A DNA stretch of 64,000 bases from Ktedonospora formicarum (GCF_016587355.1 NZ_BNJF01000009.1:186001-250000); one strand, 5' to 3'. Shown: positions 54,312-63,028, numbered from the stretch's first letter. A program made the numbers and translations. Notes: a model not told the origin generated them from the letters alone.

Positions 54312-55169
54312 TTAGACTGAGAGTAATCTGGCACCGACCACAATGGTACCGATCATTTGCCCGATTCCCTGCCCACTTTGCACAGGCATCGCCGAAAAGC
54401 GTGCGAGCAAAGACGGGATCTTGGTGACCAGAAACAGCATGGCAATAGCCAGGAGCAGACTATCAAAACCGTTTTGCCCAAAACTTGCCAGGAGTGCGAG
54501 CCCCAGGGCAAAGGCCAGAAACTGGACAAACTGCGTAAATGTCACGACCAGAAACAGGCGTGCCCAAAAGGTGAAGACAGACGAGGTATGTGGTAAAAAC
54601 GAGAATAAGATGGCTATGGGGCTCAGGACGAATAGCAGATTCCAGAGTACCAGTCGATCGAAGGCTTCAAAGAGTAAGCGGAAGAGAAGCACGTTGAGGA
54701 GAATAAGGATCCCAAGGTACAGCAGCAAACTTTGCCCCTGGGTGATCCTGGCACCATTGTTGATCGTCTGAAAAAATCGATCCAGGTTGGCATTTACTGA
54801 TCCGCACAAGACGTTATTCAATTGAAGGACCATACGACAGAAGAAGTAACTTAGATTCAGCATCAGAGCGGTCGTAATGATCTTTGGAACAAATTGGCTG
54901 AGCGGAATCGTGAGCGTTCCTGTGCTATTGGAAATCATGATCTGTATAGCTCCCACAATGATGAAGAGCGCAAAGAAGGCATCGGCAACTGCGAGCATCG
55001 TGCCCCATGCCCCAATAACAACCGGATTGCCAGCCGTCAAGTTTTCCGGCGTGCTCTTCAGGTAGGTGATGAGCAGCGGCTCCAATGGCCCAAGTGTGCT
55101 AGTCCCGAAAAGGCTGTTGGGCGACGTGAAAATCTTTTGCAGCAGATCCCAGAATGCAATAGGGTCCAT
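54312..55169 (-). CDS. VirB6/TrbL-like channel protein
   Basis: 285 residues from ATG 55169 (GAGAGGAAA upstream). Six or more membrane helices: MLAVADAFFALFIIVGAIQI, FVPKIITTALMLNLSYFF, LLLYLGILILLNVLLFRLLF, LLFVLSPIAILFSFL, FTQFVQFLAFALGLALLASF, SLLLAIAMLFLVTKI. The N-terminal soluble loop and DRLVLWNLLFVLSPIAIL are typical of the polytopic T4SS inner-membrane component. First gene of the conjugation operon. Confidence 0.75.
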   Translation of the reverse strand: MDPIAFWDLLQKIFTSPNSLFGTSTLGPLEPLLITYLKSTPENLTAGNPVVIGAWGTMLAVADAFFALFIIVGAIQIMISNSTGTLTIPLSQFVPKIITTALMLNLSYFFCRMVLQLNNVLCGSVNANLDRFFQTINNGARITQGQSLLLYLGILILLNVLLFRLLFEAFDRLVLWNLLFVLSPIAILFSFLPHTSSVFTFWARLFLVVTFTQFVQFLAFALGLALLASFGQNGFDSLLLAIAMLFLVTKIPSLLARFSAMPVQSGQGIGQMIGTIVVGARLLSV

Positions 55170-55445
55170 GAAATTTCCTCTCCGCTGTATGTCTACCGAT
55201 TCGTTGCTAATGCAAATCATTTGCTCTTGTCAATGACAGATGGTTCCTTCTGCCGTGAAAGCTTCGATGCTGAGCATAGCAGTCGTATGCTGGTAGCATT
55301 GGGGGAGAAGATGGAGAGCAGACCCTTCTGAGCGTGGGGAGGGAGCGATGGGTAGGATGTGAGTGAGATGGTGTTGAACGAGGTGGAAGGCATGGGCCTT
55401 ATCAACGGCGTGACTGGCCTTCAATGTTGTCAAAATCAATACACC
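55170..55445. other. Upstream region of the conjugation operon
   Basis: About 275 bases between the VirB6-like start and repeat copy c; probably holds the operon promoter, but no clear -35/-10 boxes were identified. Confidence 0.3.
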
Positions 55446-55486
55446 CATCATCAGATGGGTGCGGCAAGTTTTTTCGTCGAGCTCAT
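55446..55486 (+). repeat. Dispersed inward-facing repeat, copy c
   Basis: CATCAGATGGGTGCGGCAAG then TTTTTTCGTCGAGC; core shared with copies a, b and d. It begins a unit with a TnpB element and the aldo/keto reductase, closed by copy d in opposite orientation. Confidence 0.6.
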
Positions 55487-55628
55487 CCAGGACAGTGGAG
55501 GGGTAATAATTCGTTTTTATTTCTTTAGATAGGTGTAGGCAAATAGTGACATCTCTTCCTCTTGCCAAAGCTGTGTTTTTCTGGTATCTTTGTTCTACTT
55601 ACGACACAGAGGGAGGAAGCGCAACCGG

Positions 55629-56769
55629 ATGATCCGTGGGTATCGGGGCGAACTTGACCTCAATAATCGGCAAAAGACGCTCTGCCGTAAACATGCTGGA
55701 GCCGCTCGCTGGGCGTATAATTATGGTCTTCGCCGCAAACAAGAGGCCTACAAAGCTGGGCAGAAAACGCCCACCGCCATCGATCTGCATCGCGAGATCA
55801 ATGCTCTCAAGCCCTCTGAGCCTTGGATGCGCGAGGTCAGCAAGTGCGCCTTCCAAGAGGCTTTGCGTGACCTGGATGCCGCCTTCAAGCACTTCTTTCG
55901 CAAGTGCCGGCTCAAAAAGGGGGGTGCATGGAAAGGCTCGTGTGGCTATCCCCGCTTCAAAAGCCGGAAGAAAGCCATCGGTGGTGCCCGCTTCACCGGG
56001 AGCATTCGGGTGTCTGCGGGTGCCATCCAATTGCCTCGTTTGGGAATGCTCCGACTCAAAGAGCACGGCTATTTCCCTCTGGATGGCAAGATCAGCAGTG
56101 CGACCATCCGTGAGCAAGCAGGCAGGTGGTATGTCTCGATCTGTGTGCACGAGCAAGCAGGGGAAGCGAAAGACCCCCAGCCAGCCACAGGTGACGTGAT
56201 TGGGGTTGACTTAGGGATCAAGCGGCTGGCGACCCTCTCTGATGGACGCACCTTCGAGAATCCCAAGGTACTGCGCAAGAAACTCACGATGTTAAAACGC
56301 CTCTCGCGGCGCCAGAGTCGCAAGGCCAAAGGATCACGCAATCGCCAGAAAGCCAAGCTGCGCCTCTCACGGATGCACGCTCGGATCGCCAACGTGCGCC
56401 AAGACGCTTTGCACCAAGCAACCGCCCAGATCGTGGCGAGAACCCGCGCCCGATCAAGAGCGGCCGCGTGTGATCGTCTTAGAGGATTTGCATATTGCAG
56501 GCATGCTCAAGAACCGCAGGCTGGCTCGAGCGATTGCCGATGTGGGCATGTACGAGTTCAAGCGGCAGATGCTCTACAAAGCCGAACAGGTAGGGGTGCA
56601 GGTGCTGCTGGCCTCGCGCTGGGAACCCTCCTCAAAAACCTGTTCGTGGTGTGGCTGGATCAATGAATCGCTCACCCTTTCAGATCGAGTCTTTGTCTGC
56701 CTGGAGTGTGGAAGCGTGCAAGACCGAGATGCCAATGCCGCCAACAATCTCGCGGCGTTGGCACAATGA
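55629..56769 (+). pseudogene. tnpB: TnpB copy 3, frameshifted
   Basis: Nearly the same as copy 2 from ATG 55629 (MIRGYRGELDLNNRQKTLCR). Around 56,440-56,450 one extra base (ACCCGCGCCCGATCAAGAG here against ACCAAGCCCAATCAAGAG in copy 2) shifts the frame before the RuvC-II Glu. The remainder (IVLEDLHIAGM, CSWCG/CLECG, DRDANAANNL) is intact in the next frame to 56769. As sequenced it cannot make active TnpB, though its guide-RNA region could be used in trans by copy 2. Confidence 0.85.
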
Positions 56770-56926
56770 ACGTGGCGTACCGCAAGTTCTGCGGGAAGTG
56801 ACGCCTGTGGAGCAGGTGTAAGACAAGCGAAAAGCTTGCAATCTGCGTTGTACCCCCTCGAGGGTTGAAGCAGGAACCGAACACGAAATGTGGACTGTCC
56901 ATGTTTGGGTAAGTTTCGGAGAACGG
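56690..56926 (+). ncRNA. Predicted omega RNA, copy 3
   Basis: Same conserved right-end sequence as copy 2 (GGGAAGTGACGCCTGTGGAG, CCCCCTCGAGGG, GAAGCAGGAACC, ending AACGG). The guide would start at 56,927 (TAATAGAGACCCTCC...). Confidence 0.4.
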
Positions 56927-57091
56927 TAATAGAGACCCTCCCGTTTGGGATGTTTGGTAAAACCACTGGCAACACACTCCATCGCGCAAATCCTTCTTCC
57001 GGTGGATGTGGACAAACGTTTCATGGGATACAGTATCCCTACGTGCCTGGAACCTGCCCAGGCATAACTTCTTCTTATCAGGAGTATACCC

Positions 57092-58054
57092 ATGAAACAG
57101 ATCTCTCTCGGACAAACCAGCTTAGATGTCAGCGCTTTCTGCCTGGGCTGTATGTTCTTTGGCACATTGACGACCCAGGAAATGGCCTATCAACTGGCAG
57201 ATCGCTATTTTGAGGCTGAAGGACGCTTTTTCGATACCGCGAACAATTATGCCTTCTGGATCAACGGTGCGACTGGCGATGAAAGCGAAACGGTCCTGGG
57301 GCGCTGGCTCAAGAGCCGTAAGAACCGGGATCAGATCATTCTGGCAACCAAAGTCGGAGCCCGACCTACCCAGCCTGGTGGAGGCAGAGAAAGCTGGGAA
57401 GGACTTTCTGCTCGCGCCATTGAGCGAGCTGCCGAAGGCAGTTTAACTCGTCTGGGGACTGACTACCTTGATCTCTATTACGCACACATCGACGATCGGC
57501 AAGCCTCTTTGGAGGAAACGCTTACCGCCTTTGACCGTCTCATCACCGCCGGAAAAGTTCGTGCCATTGGCTGTAGCAATATGATGACATGGCGCATTGA
57601 GCAGGCCCGCAGCCTCAGCCACTTGCATGGTTGGGCCACCTATTGTTGTGTACAGCAGCGCTATAGCTACCTGCAACCCAGAGCAGGAGCGACGTTTGAG
57701 ACCCAACTTGCGGCCTCCCAGGAATTGCTGGATTATTGCCAGGAGCATGAGGATATTTCACTGCTTGCCTACTCCCCGCTCCTCTCTGGGGCATACACTC
57801 GCCAGGATATCACGTTGCCACCACAATATCACTCAAGTGAAACTGAGGCTCGACTGAGAGCACTGGCAACTGTGGCAGCTGAAACCGGTGTCACGCCCAA
57901 TCAGGTCGTCTTAGCCTGGCTTCTCCAGAGTACGCCCGCTGTCATTCCCGTGATCGCCGCCAGCAACCCAACACAACTGGACGAGAACCTCGGGGCAGTG
58001 CACGTTCATCTGACAGGAGAACACATGCTCAGGTTGAATAACCCTGACCTGTAG
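57092..58054 (+). CDS. Aldo/keto reductase
   Basis: A 320-residue NADPH-dependent oxidoreductase of the AKR superfamily; AGGAG lies eight bases before ATG. The catalytic tetrad is visible: Asp in FFDTANNYAFW (~48), Tyr in the same motif (~53), Lys in IILATKVGARP (~88) and His in LDLYYAHIDD (~129). C-terminal cofactor region VIPVIAASNPTQLDENL. Substrates are aldehydes, ketones or sugars, not predictable here. It follows the TnpB element and ends in a 25-bp hairpin, inside the unit bounded by repeats c and d. Confidence 0.9.
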   Translation: MKQISLGQTSLDVSAFCLGCMFFGTLTTQEMAYQLADRYFEAEGRFFDTANNYAFWINGATGDESETVLGRWLKSRKNRDQIILATKVGARPTQPGGGRESWEGLSARAIERAAEGSLTRLGTDYLDLYYAHIDDRQASLEETLTAFDRLITAGKVRAIGCSNMMTWRIEQARSLSHLHGWATYCCVQQRYSYLQPRAGATFETQLAASQELLDYCQEHEDISLLAYSPLLSGAYTRQDITLPPQYHSSETEARLRALATVAAETGVTPNQVVLAWLLQSTPAVIPVIAASNPTQLDENLGAVHVHLTGEHMLRLNNPDL

Positions 58055-58078
58055 GCCTGGCACTATGTGAGCAATTAG

Positions 58079-58140
58079 AAACCACAGAGTAGCGGTTACA
58101 AGCACTTCTTCTCCCGCTTGTAACCGCTACTCTGTGGTTT
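58079..58140 (+). terminator. 25-bp perfect hairpin after the reductase
   Basis: Bases 58,079-58,103 are exact complements of 58,116-58,140 around a 12-base loop; flanked by A and T runs, so it would work on both strands. Confidence 0.85.
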
Positions 58141-58151
58141 ATTGCCTGGGT

Positions 58152-58192
58152 GCTGCCTCACGCAAAAATCCTTGCCGCACCTTCATCTGATA
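58152..58192 (-). repeat. Dispersed inward-facing repeat, copy d
   Basis: On the minus strand TATCAGATGAAGGTGCGGCA then AGGATTTTTGCGTGAGGCAG, matching copies a-c. Faces copy c across 2.7 kb. Confidence 0.65.
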
Positions 58193-58360
58193 GATGTAAC
58201 AGATGAGCGTCACTTCAAATTCCAGTACTCGACAAGTGGAAATAGGAACGCTCGCGGGACTGCCTATGTCGCTGAAAGAATGATGGTGATTGACTGACCT
58301 CAATACAGTTTGCGAAACTTTCCGGATAGGCAAGGTCAGTTCTCCTCATCTCCCCTTGTT

Positions 58361-59443
58361 CTAAAGATTCTCTTTCAACGTACCAAGGTCTCGCATTATC
58401 AATTCCATAAGATAGGTCTTGAGATCAGGATACTCAAAGGCTCTATCCTGGCTGTCCCATCCTTGATTCTGTTGCTCATAGATGCTGTAATGATTCTTCT
58501 CATCACAAACGGCGACTCCATTCCAATCCCATACAACTGGGAGAAGAGGCCTCTCCGTCTTGAGATTTGCTCTCGCCTTGGCCTCAACAAGAGGCCACCA
58601 CTCCTGCAACGGTTCGTGTTTACACAACCAGGAACCACTGTGCAGGTAATGGAGGCGAAAATCTTCAGGGAGCAAGGTCCCTTGTGAGTGTTCCAAAAAC
58701 TGGAGATCATCCTGTGAGAGTGATTCTCTCTCACCCCAGCCGCCAGGAAATTGCAGAAAGCTATTCATCTTGCTGAGCCAGGTAAAAAACTGAGCGTCGA
58801 AGCCGGTGGGGATGGCTGGCAGCGTTGCGGGCCAGAGCGATACTTCCTGACGTTCAAGCCCAAAGAAATCAGTGACAATGCAAACAATCATGCCATGTGC
58901 ATCATAGCCATAGTAGGAAGGATAGCCACCGTCCCCGTTTAAGCGAAAGAGGTAGACTTTTGCGTCTTTTTCTTGTGGTAAGACAAACTCTGTCCATGGT
59001 CGTTCATGTCGAAATTCATGCAGCCCCCACAGACGCTCGTCGTCATCTAAGAGCAGTTGATTCATCATGTCCCCAGTGATACTATCCATAAAGCTGCCGG
59101 TTGCGGAGTCGACTCCATATCCATAGGGGCGCCCTTGCTCGTCTTTCCCATGTGTTGGTTCCCAACGCACCGGCTCGGTCTGGGCGAAGCGAAGAGCCGC
59201 AAAGGCAATATCAGAGACACAATCTTGAAAAGCAGTGGTGACAAAGACCGGGTAGCTGCCAGGCGAAACGCCCGGATCAAGGACCAACCCATCGGTATGG
59301 ATAAGCGGGTCTCGTGCAATCACTTTTCCAGAAGGAAGGGACAGGCTTCCTATCTGCTGGCAGTGCAAAACATAGTGTAAGTTTGTGCTATAATTAAGCA
59401 CTTGATTCTCTTGAAAAGCAATGGAATAATCATAAAAGCTCAT
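58361..59443 (-). CDS. DUF4241 protein with SUKH-like C-terminal part
   Basis: 360 residues. The N-terminal ~200 residues fit DUF4241: IGSLSLPSGKVIARDPLI, GSYPVFVTTAFQDCV, VAFAAL-like IAFAALRFAQTEPVRWEPTH, YGVDSATGSFMDSITGDMM. The C-terminal part (LSQDDLQFLEHSQGTLLPED, FRLHYLHSGSWLCKHEPLQE) resembles SMI1/KNR4 (SUKH) folds. Both families are associated with immunity to polymorphic toxins, but no toxin gene is nearby. AAGGA lies upstream of ATG 59443. Confidence 0.65.
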   Translation of the reverse strand: MSFYDYSIAFQENQVLNYSTNLHYVLHCQQIGSLSLPSGKVIARDPLIHTDGLVLDPGVSPGSYPVFVTTAFQDCVSDIAFAALRFAQTEPVRWEPTHGKDEQGRPYGYGVDSATGSFMDSITGDMMNQLLLDDDERLWGLHEFRHERPWTEFVLPQEKDAKVYLFRLNGDGGYPSYYGYDAHGMIVCIVTDFFGLERQEVSLWPATLPAIPTGFDAQFFTWLSKMNSFLQFPGGWGERESLSQDDLQFLEHSQGTLLPEDFRLHYLHSGSWLCKHEPLQEWWPLVEAKARANLKTERPLLPVVWDWNGVAVCDEKNHYSIYEQQNQGWDSQDRAFEYPDLKTYLMELIMRDLGTLKENL

Positions 59444-59619
59444 TTTTCACAATTCCTTTCCCCAAAAATACTATTCTCTGTTTTAAAAATAGTTTGCCAG
59501 AATAAAAATGTTCAATAGCATCGTAGCATGTTCTTCATGCTACATGCCTTTCTCCTTAATAAGCCACTGGCCCGAGCGAACGGAAGCCAGTCATTTTTTC
59601 CTGCATGATGAATTCTCTT
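59444..59619. other. Spacer
   Basis: About 175 bases between the DUF4241 gene and the TnpB-family element; if that element is guide-RNA-forming, its guide would be read from here on the minus strand. Confidence 0.3.
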
Positions 59620-59639
59620 GAGAATCAAGGTTCCCAATA

Positions 59640-61355
59640 TCAGGAAGTCTCTGTCGCATGAAAGCCCTTTCCATGCGCCATCACACGATGCCAGAAGTTA
59701 CAGCACAACCTGAGTGCTCCCCGCGCGCTCAAGCAGCGGGGTTCCAGAGGTTCGTCCCACGCTTCCAGTTCTTCTCCTTGAGGGTGAAGAGCAGGCTCTA
59801 GTGGTGGTTCCTCTGAACTTTTGGGCAGACGCGCTCTGGCTCGGGTCAGACCCAAGCTTTGGGGCAGATCCTGCCCCTCTCTCGCACGTTGGATCAGACA
59901 CTCGTGTGCTGCCCGCAGGCGCGCCTCCGCACCTTCCCAATACACCTGGTATCGGGCACACGAGGGAATGGGGTCTGCTGGATCAAGGTAGGCAGCAAGA
60001 AACGCTGAGTAGAGATCGCGTTGCACAGGACCCACACCGCAGGCACACTGATGCCAGCGCTCTGAGAGGGGCTTCTTGACTTTCTTGCCACAGCCATGAC
60101 ACCACTGGCTCAATGCCGTGGTGCGTGTGGGGACTTCGACCAGGGTGCCGCCCGTACTTGCAACGGTGCGTTTCAACAGTGCTACAAACATCCCTGGAGC
60201 TCGCAGTCCCACACTCGTGCCAAATTGCCTCTGCCATGCCTTGTAGGAGATTTTTTCGAGGATGATGGTCTTGCCCAGTGCAAGCACCTCATGCACCTTG
60301 CGACCATGCAGGCTCTTACGATACGCCGCCAACTTGCGCTCTTTGCTCGCCTTGCGTCGCCTCGTCGCCTGGTAGCGCTTGCTCTGTTTCCACGGTCGCT
60401 TCTTGGTGTCCCGCTTCCTAATGCGTCCCTTCTCGTCGTAGTACTCCGGGTTGCCTGCTCGTCTTTGCCGATCCATCTGCCGCTGCAGACGACGAATGGC
60501 TCTCGCATCAGGTGCCAGTTCCGCACAGAATACCTGCAGACTGGCTTCCCCTTCCTGGGGGACGAGCGCCAGGGTCGATGGGCCAAGATCTCCTCCCACG
60601 ATGCTCTTGCCAATGATGTGTTTGGGCTTGTGGTGAGGGACCCCTTCCAGGACCAGTTGCACAACGTAGCGATACCCCTCGGTATCGGCACCAGCTGCTC
60701 TCTTGCTGCTGGCGGGACGTTGGAGGAGGCGAGCGTATTTGATGCGGTGCTTCAAACCATGGCACACCACTTCATCCTGCCAATCGATGAGAGCTGGGAA
60801 ACGATCCCCATTCCAGAGCAGGAACCCGGCGTTTCCCTTCTCGGGTGGTTGAAGGACAAAGCGCAGACCGGTATCATTGCGCTTGTTCTCGATGCTGCAG
60901 AAGCCTCGCCCTCGGCTTTTGAAGCGCACTCGCCTGGCGTTGCCCAGGCAGACGCGATTGAGGGCGCGATAGGCGTGGGTGGCCAGGGTTTGGGCGAGTA
61001 CCGCCTCAATGTGCTCAGCGATCCACCCAACGCGCAAGCCCTTGACCGCTTGATGCAGGGCAGCTTCGGTGAAGCTATGGGCTTGACGCAAGGCAGAGAA
61101 CGCCGCCGCTCGCTCCGCCTTATGGGTACGAGGGAAGGTGCGGGCCTCTTGCCAGGCGGGATCAGCCCGCATGCGGCGCAGACGCTTCTGCCCGAGGGAG
61201 AGGATGGCATTGTAGAGCTGTCGGGCCGCCTCCAGATGAGCGCGCAGGCGCTTAGCCTGCCCCTGGTTCACCACCAGGGGCAGTTCCAGCAGAAAGGTCG
61301 TTGTACGGAACGTTGCTGATTTTTTCTGGTCGCTTGCAGCCTGAGGCTTCTTCAT
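59640..61355 (-). CDS. tnpB: Long TnpB-family nuclease (571 residues)
   Basis: Larger than the 380-residue copies. RuvC residues present: Asp in SIVGGDLGPSTLALV (~253), Glu in TIILEKISYKAW (~364), Asp in GPVQRDLYSAFLA (~447); zinc finger CHGCG/CACG. It has an N-terminal helical region of ~170 residues (LRAHLEAARQLYNAILSLGQ), a basic bridge (KKRPWKQSKRYQATRRRKAS) and a C-terminal extension of ~110 residues that overlaps the element's right end and probably the guide-RNA gene. Similar long TnpB proteins are known in Ktedonobacteria and Streptomyces. Intact frame. Confidence 0.85.
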   Translation of the reverse strand: MKKPQAASDQKKSATFRTTTFLLELPLVVNQGQAKRLRAHLEAARQLYNAILSLGQKRLRRMRADPAWQEARTFPRTHKAERAAAFSALRQAHSFTEAALHQAVKGLRVGWIAEHIEAVLAQTLATHAYRALNRVCLGNARRVRFKSRGRGFCSIENKRNDTGLRFVLQPPEKGNAGFLLWNGDRFPALIDWQDEVVCHGLKHRIKYARLLQRPASSKRAAGADTEGYRYVVQLVLEGVPHHKPKHIIGKSIVGGDLGPSTLALVPQEGEASLQVFCAELAPDARAIRRLQRQMDRQRRAGNPEYYDEKGRIRKRDTKKRPWKQSKRYQATRRRKASKERKLAAYRKSLHGRKVHEVLALGKTIILEKISYKAWQRQFGTSVGLRAPGMFVALLKRTVASTGGTLVEVPTRTTALSQWCHGCGKKVKKPLSERWHQCACGVGPVQRDLYSAFLAAYLDPADPIPSCARYQVYWEGAEARLRAAHECLIQRAREGQDLPQSLGLTRARARLPKSSEEPPLEPALHPQGEELEAWDEPLEPRCLSARGALRLCCNFWHRVMAHGKGFHATETS

Positions 61356-61388
61356 GTCATCTCTCGTGCATGGCGCTTTGTGCCTAGA

Positions 61389-61539
61389 TCATACGTTCCA
61401 TAGGATAGCAGCACGAGAACATCTCGTCAAGTGCCCACCATCCGCTGTTGTGAGGATTCGTTCCTCCCCCAGCCTTGCAAGGAACGGCGATGCATCCCTG
61501 CCATCAATGAGCAGGGCTTTCTCGCTCGGTTTCTTGTAA
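61389..61539 (-). repeat. Left end of the long-TnpB element, copy A
   Basis: About 150 bases closely matching 62,100-62,253, including GAACATCTCGTCAAGTGCCC and GGAACGGCGATGCATCCCTG, with a CCCTG...CAGGG hairpin. This is the upstream end of the element. Confidence 0.7.
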
Positions 61540-61566
61540 TTTTATGAGCCATATCCTACGCCTGAC

Positions 61567-61760
61567 CACTTTCTTCCCCCTTTCTCTCACCTCATTCCCC
61601 CTGCCATATTCCCCTGTCCTCCTCTGGTGTCTCCCCGCCACCATGTTAACGTGAAGTCATCCTTTCTGTATGGGTTGGACAAGATATCGTTGAACATGTC
61701 ATCTGCACCGATTGACTCCTGGAAGAATATCATGTATGCGGTGTATGGGACTGCTCACAT
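61567..61760 (+). repeat. About 195-bp repeat, copy 1
   Basis: Similar throughout to 63,735-63,945: CTCTTCC/CTTTCTTCC tracts, CCATATT-CCCCGTC, CCACCATGTTA...AGTCATCCTTTCT, then ATGGGACTGC-C-CATGAAA. Probably the scar or flank of a common element. Confidence 0.5.
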
Positions 61761-61781
61761 GAAAGAAGATCAGAAGGCTGC

Positions 61782-62065
61782 TTCGGTGAAGCCATGGGCT
61801 TTGCGCAAGGAGGAGAACGTCGCCGCTCGCTCCGCCTTGTGGGCACGAGGAAAGGTGCGGGCCTCTTACCAGGCGGGATCAGCCCGCATGTGGCGCAGAC
61901 GCTTCTGCCCGAGGGAGAGGATGGCATTGTAGCGCGCTTCCAGATGGGCATGCACCCGCTTGGCCTGCCCGGCGTTCACTACAAGGGGCAGTTCCAGCAG
62001 AAATGTGGGGGGTACGGACAGTGGGTGCTTGTGTGTGGTCGCTTGCAGCCTGGCGCTTCGCGCAT
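61782..62065 (-). pseudogene. Truncated long-TnpB relic (N-terminal part)
   Basis: Matches the first ~90 codons of the 571-residue TnpB at about 61,080-61,355 (for example the stretch encoding the Arg-Arg-Met-Arg and Ala-Glu-Arg-Ala regions) with frame changes, then stops abruptly at ~61,782 where the 195-bp repeat begins. A 5' fragment of a second element copy. Confidence 0.6.
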
Positions 62066-62099
62066 CCCATTTCTTTTGTGTATGGCGCTTTGGGTCTAG

Positions 62100-62253
62100 A
62101 TCGTATGTTCCATAGAATAGCAGAATGGGAACATCTCGTCAAGTGCCCCAACATCCGCTATTGCGAGGATCCGCCCCTCCCCTCAGCCTTTCAAGGAACG
62201 GCGATGCATCCCTGCCATCCATGAGCAGGGCTTTCTCGCTCGCATTCTTGTAA
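62100..62253 (-). repeat. Left end of the long-TnpB element, copy B
   Basis: Second copy of the element left end, directly repeated 710 bases from copy A. Confidence 0.7.
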
Positions 62254-62306
62254 ACATACCTCCGTTGGGTCGACTGACCAGAAACGTTGGACTGCCTCAA
62301 AAAACG

Positions 62307-62339
62307 GTTGGGGAGCCGCGCGCCGCGCGGCTCCCCAAC
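62307..62339 (-). terminator. Intrinsic terminator of the GC-rich gene
   Basis: GTTGGGGAGCCGCG pairs with CGCGGCTCCCCAAC around 5 bases; on the minus strand it is followed by CGTTTTTTGAGG. Confidence 0.88.
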
Positions 62340-62359
62340 TGATGTGCTCAGTACTCCCT

Positions 62360-62989
62360 CTAGGCGACGAAACGCCGGAACCGGCGCGTCAGCATGGGAA
62401 CGTTCCCTCCGCTGGCGCTGAGGATCGCGCCCGTCGTCCAGTCGTTGCCGTGCTCCGGGCTGATCATGTTGGGCGGCGAGAGCCGTCCGACCGCCCTCCT
62501 CGTGATCGAGGGGACGATGTAGATGCCTGCGGGCCTGCGGACGGGCAGGCTGGGACCCTCGTTGAAGCGCTCCCCCAGCAGCGGGACCCCGCCGAGCATC
62601 TTGTCGCCGGGCTGCTCTTCGCTGACGGTGACCGCGCTGCGAAGAGCGAAGCTCTTCGGGAAGAAGATCGTTGTCCCGTCGGCGCAGAGGCTCACGATCG
62701 GGTGCGAGCAGGTGTTGAAGCACACCTCCTCGTCCACGTAGGCCGCCGGGACCAGCTGCCCACTGATACGCCGCTCGACGGTCCGCGCCCCGGCGTACGC
62801 TGCCAGGACGATCTCGATGCCGCCGAAGCCCAGTGTCACCGTACCCTCGTCGGAGACGGTGATGCTGGCAGGGCGGTACTCCCGTACGAGGTACAGATTG
62901 CGCGTCGTCGGGTCCCTGCGGACCCGCAAGGAGTGGGTCCGACCCCACTCATCCTGAACCTCGACGGTCGTTTCCTCCGCTTTGCCCAT
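62360..62989 (-). CDS. GC-rich protein of unknown function
   Basis: 209 residues from ATG 62989 (GGGG-type site upstream; ATG 63028 also in frame). The N-terminal half is beta-rich (ETTVEVQDEWGRTHSLRVRR, LYLVREYRPASITVSDEGTV), the middle has CFNTCSHPIVSLCADGTTIF, and the tail is basic (MLTRRFRRFVA). Codons end almost always in G or C, and a perfect terminator follows. Same style as genes at 27.2, 34.6 and 35.6 kb. No family recognised. Confidence 0.65.
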   Translation of the reverse strand: MGKAEETTVEVQDEWGRTHSLRVRRDPTTRNLYLVREYRPASITVSDEGTVTLGFGGIEIVLAAYAGARTVERRISGQLVPAAYVDEEVCFNTCSHPIVSLCADGTTIFFPKSFALRSAVTVSEEQPGDKMLGGVPLLGERFNEGPSLPVRRPAGIYIVPSITRRAVGRLSPPNMISPEHGNDWTTGAILSASGGNVPMLTRRFRRFVA

Positions 62990-63028
62990 GACAACCAACC
63001 CCTCTGGGTCGGGCGAGAATGCCATCAT

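Larger units (their letters stand above)
55494..56926 (+). mobile_element. IS605-type TnpB-only element, copy 3
   Basis: Left end near GTGGAGGGGTAATAATTCG, right end at GAGAACGG, by alignment with copy 2. The tnpB gene is frameshifted but the 3' region is intact. Confidence 0.75.
59620..61540 (-). mobile_element. Second-family TnpB element, complete copy
   Basis: Left end defined by a 150-base repeat with the relic at 62,100-62,253 (ending TTCTTGTAA), right end by a repeat with 63,617-63,710 (starting GAGAAT-AAGGTTCCCAATAT). Contains one long tnpB-like gene and no tnpA. Confidence 0.65.

Noticed and set aside
60096..61319. Long plus-strand frame of 407 codons
   Set aside because: Lies wholly antisense to the intact 571-residue TnpB gene, which has full RuvC and zinc motifs; this is a codon-bias shadow.
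62139..62948. Minus-strand 269-codon frame rich in Arg/Gly
   Set aside because: Alternative frame of the GC-rich 62.4-kb gene; composition typical of high-GC shadows, and it runs through the terminator.
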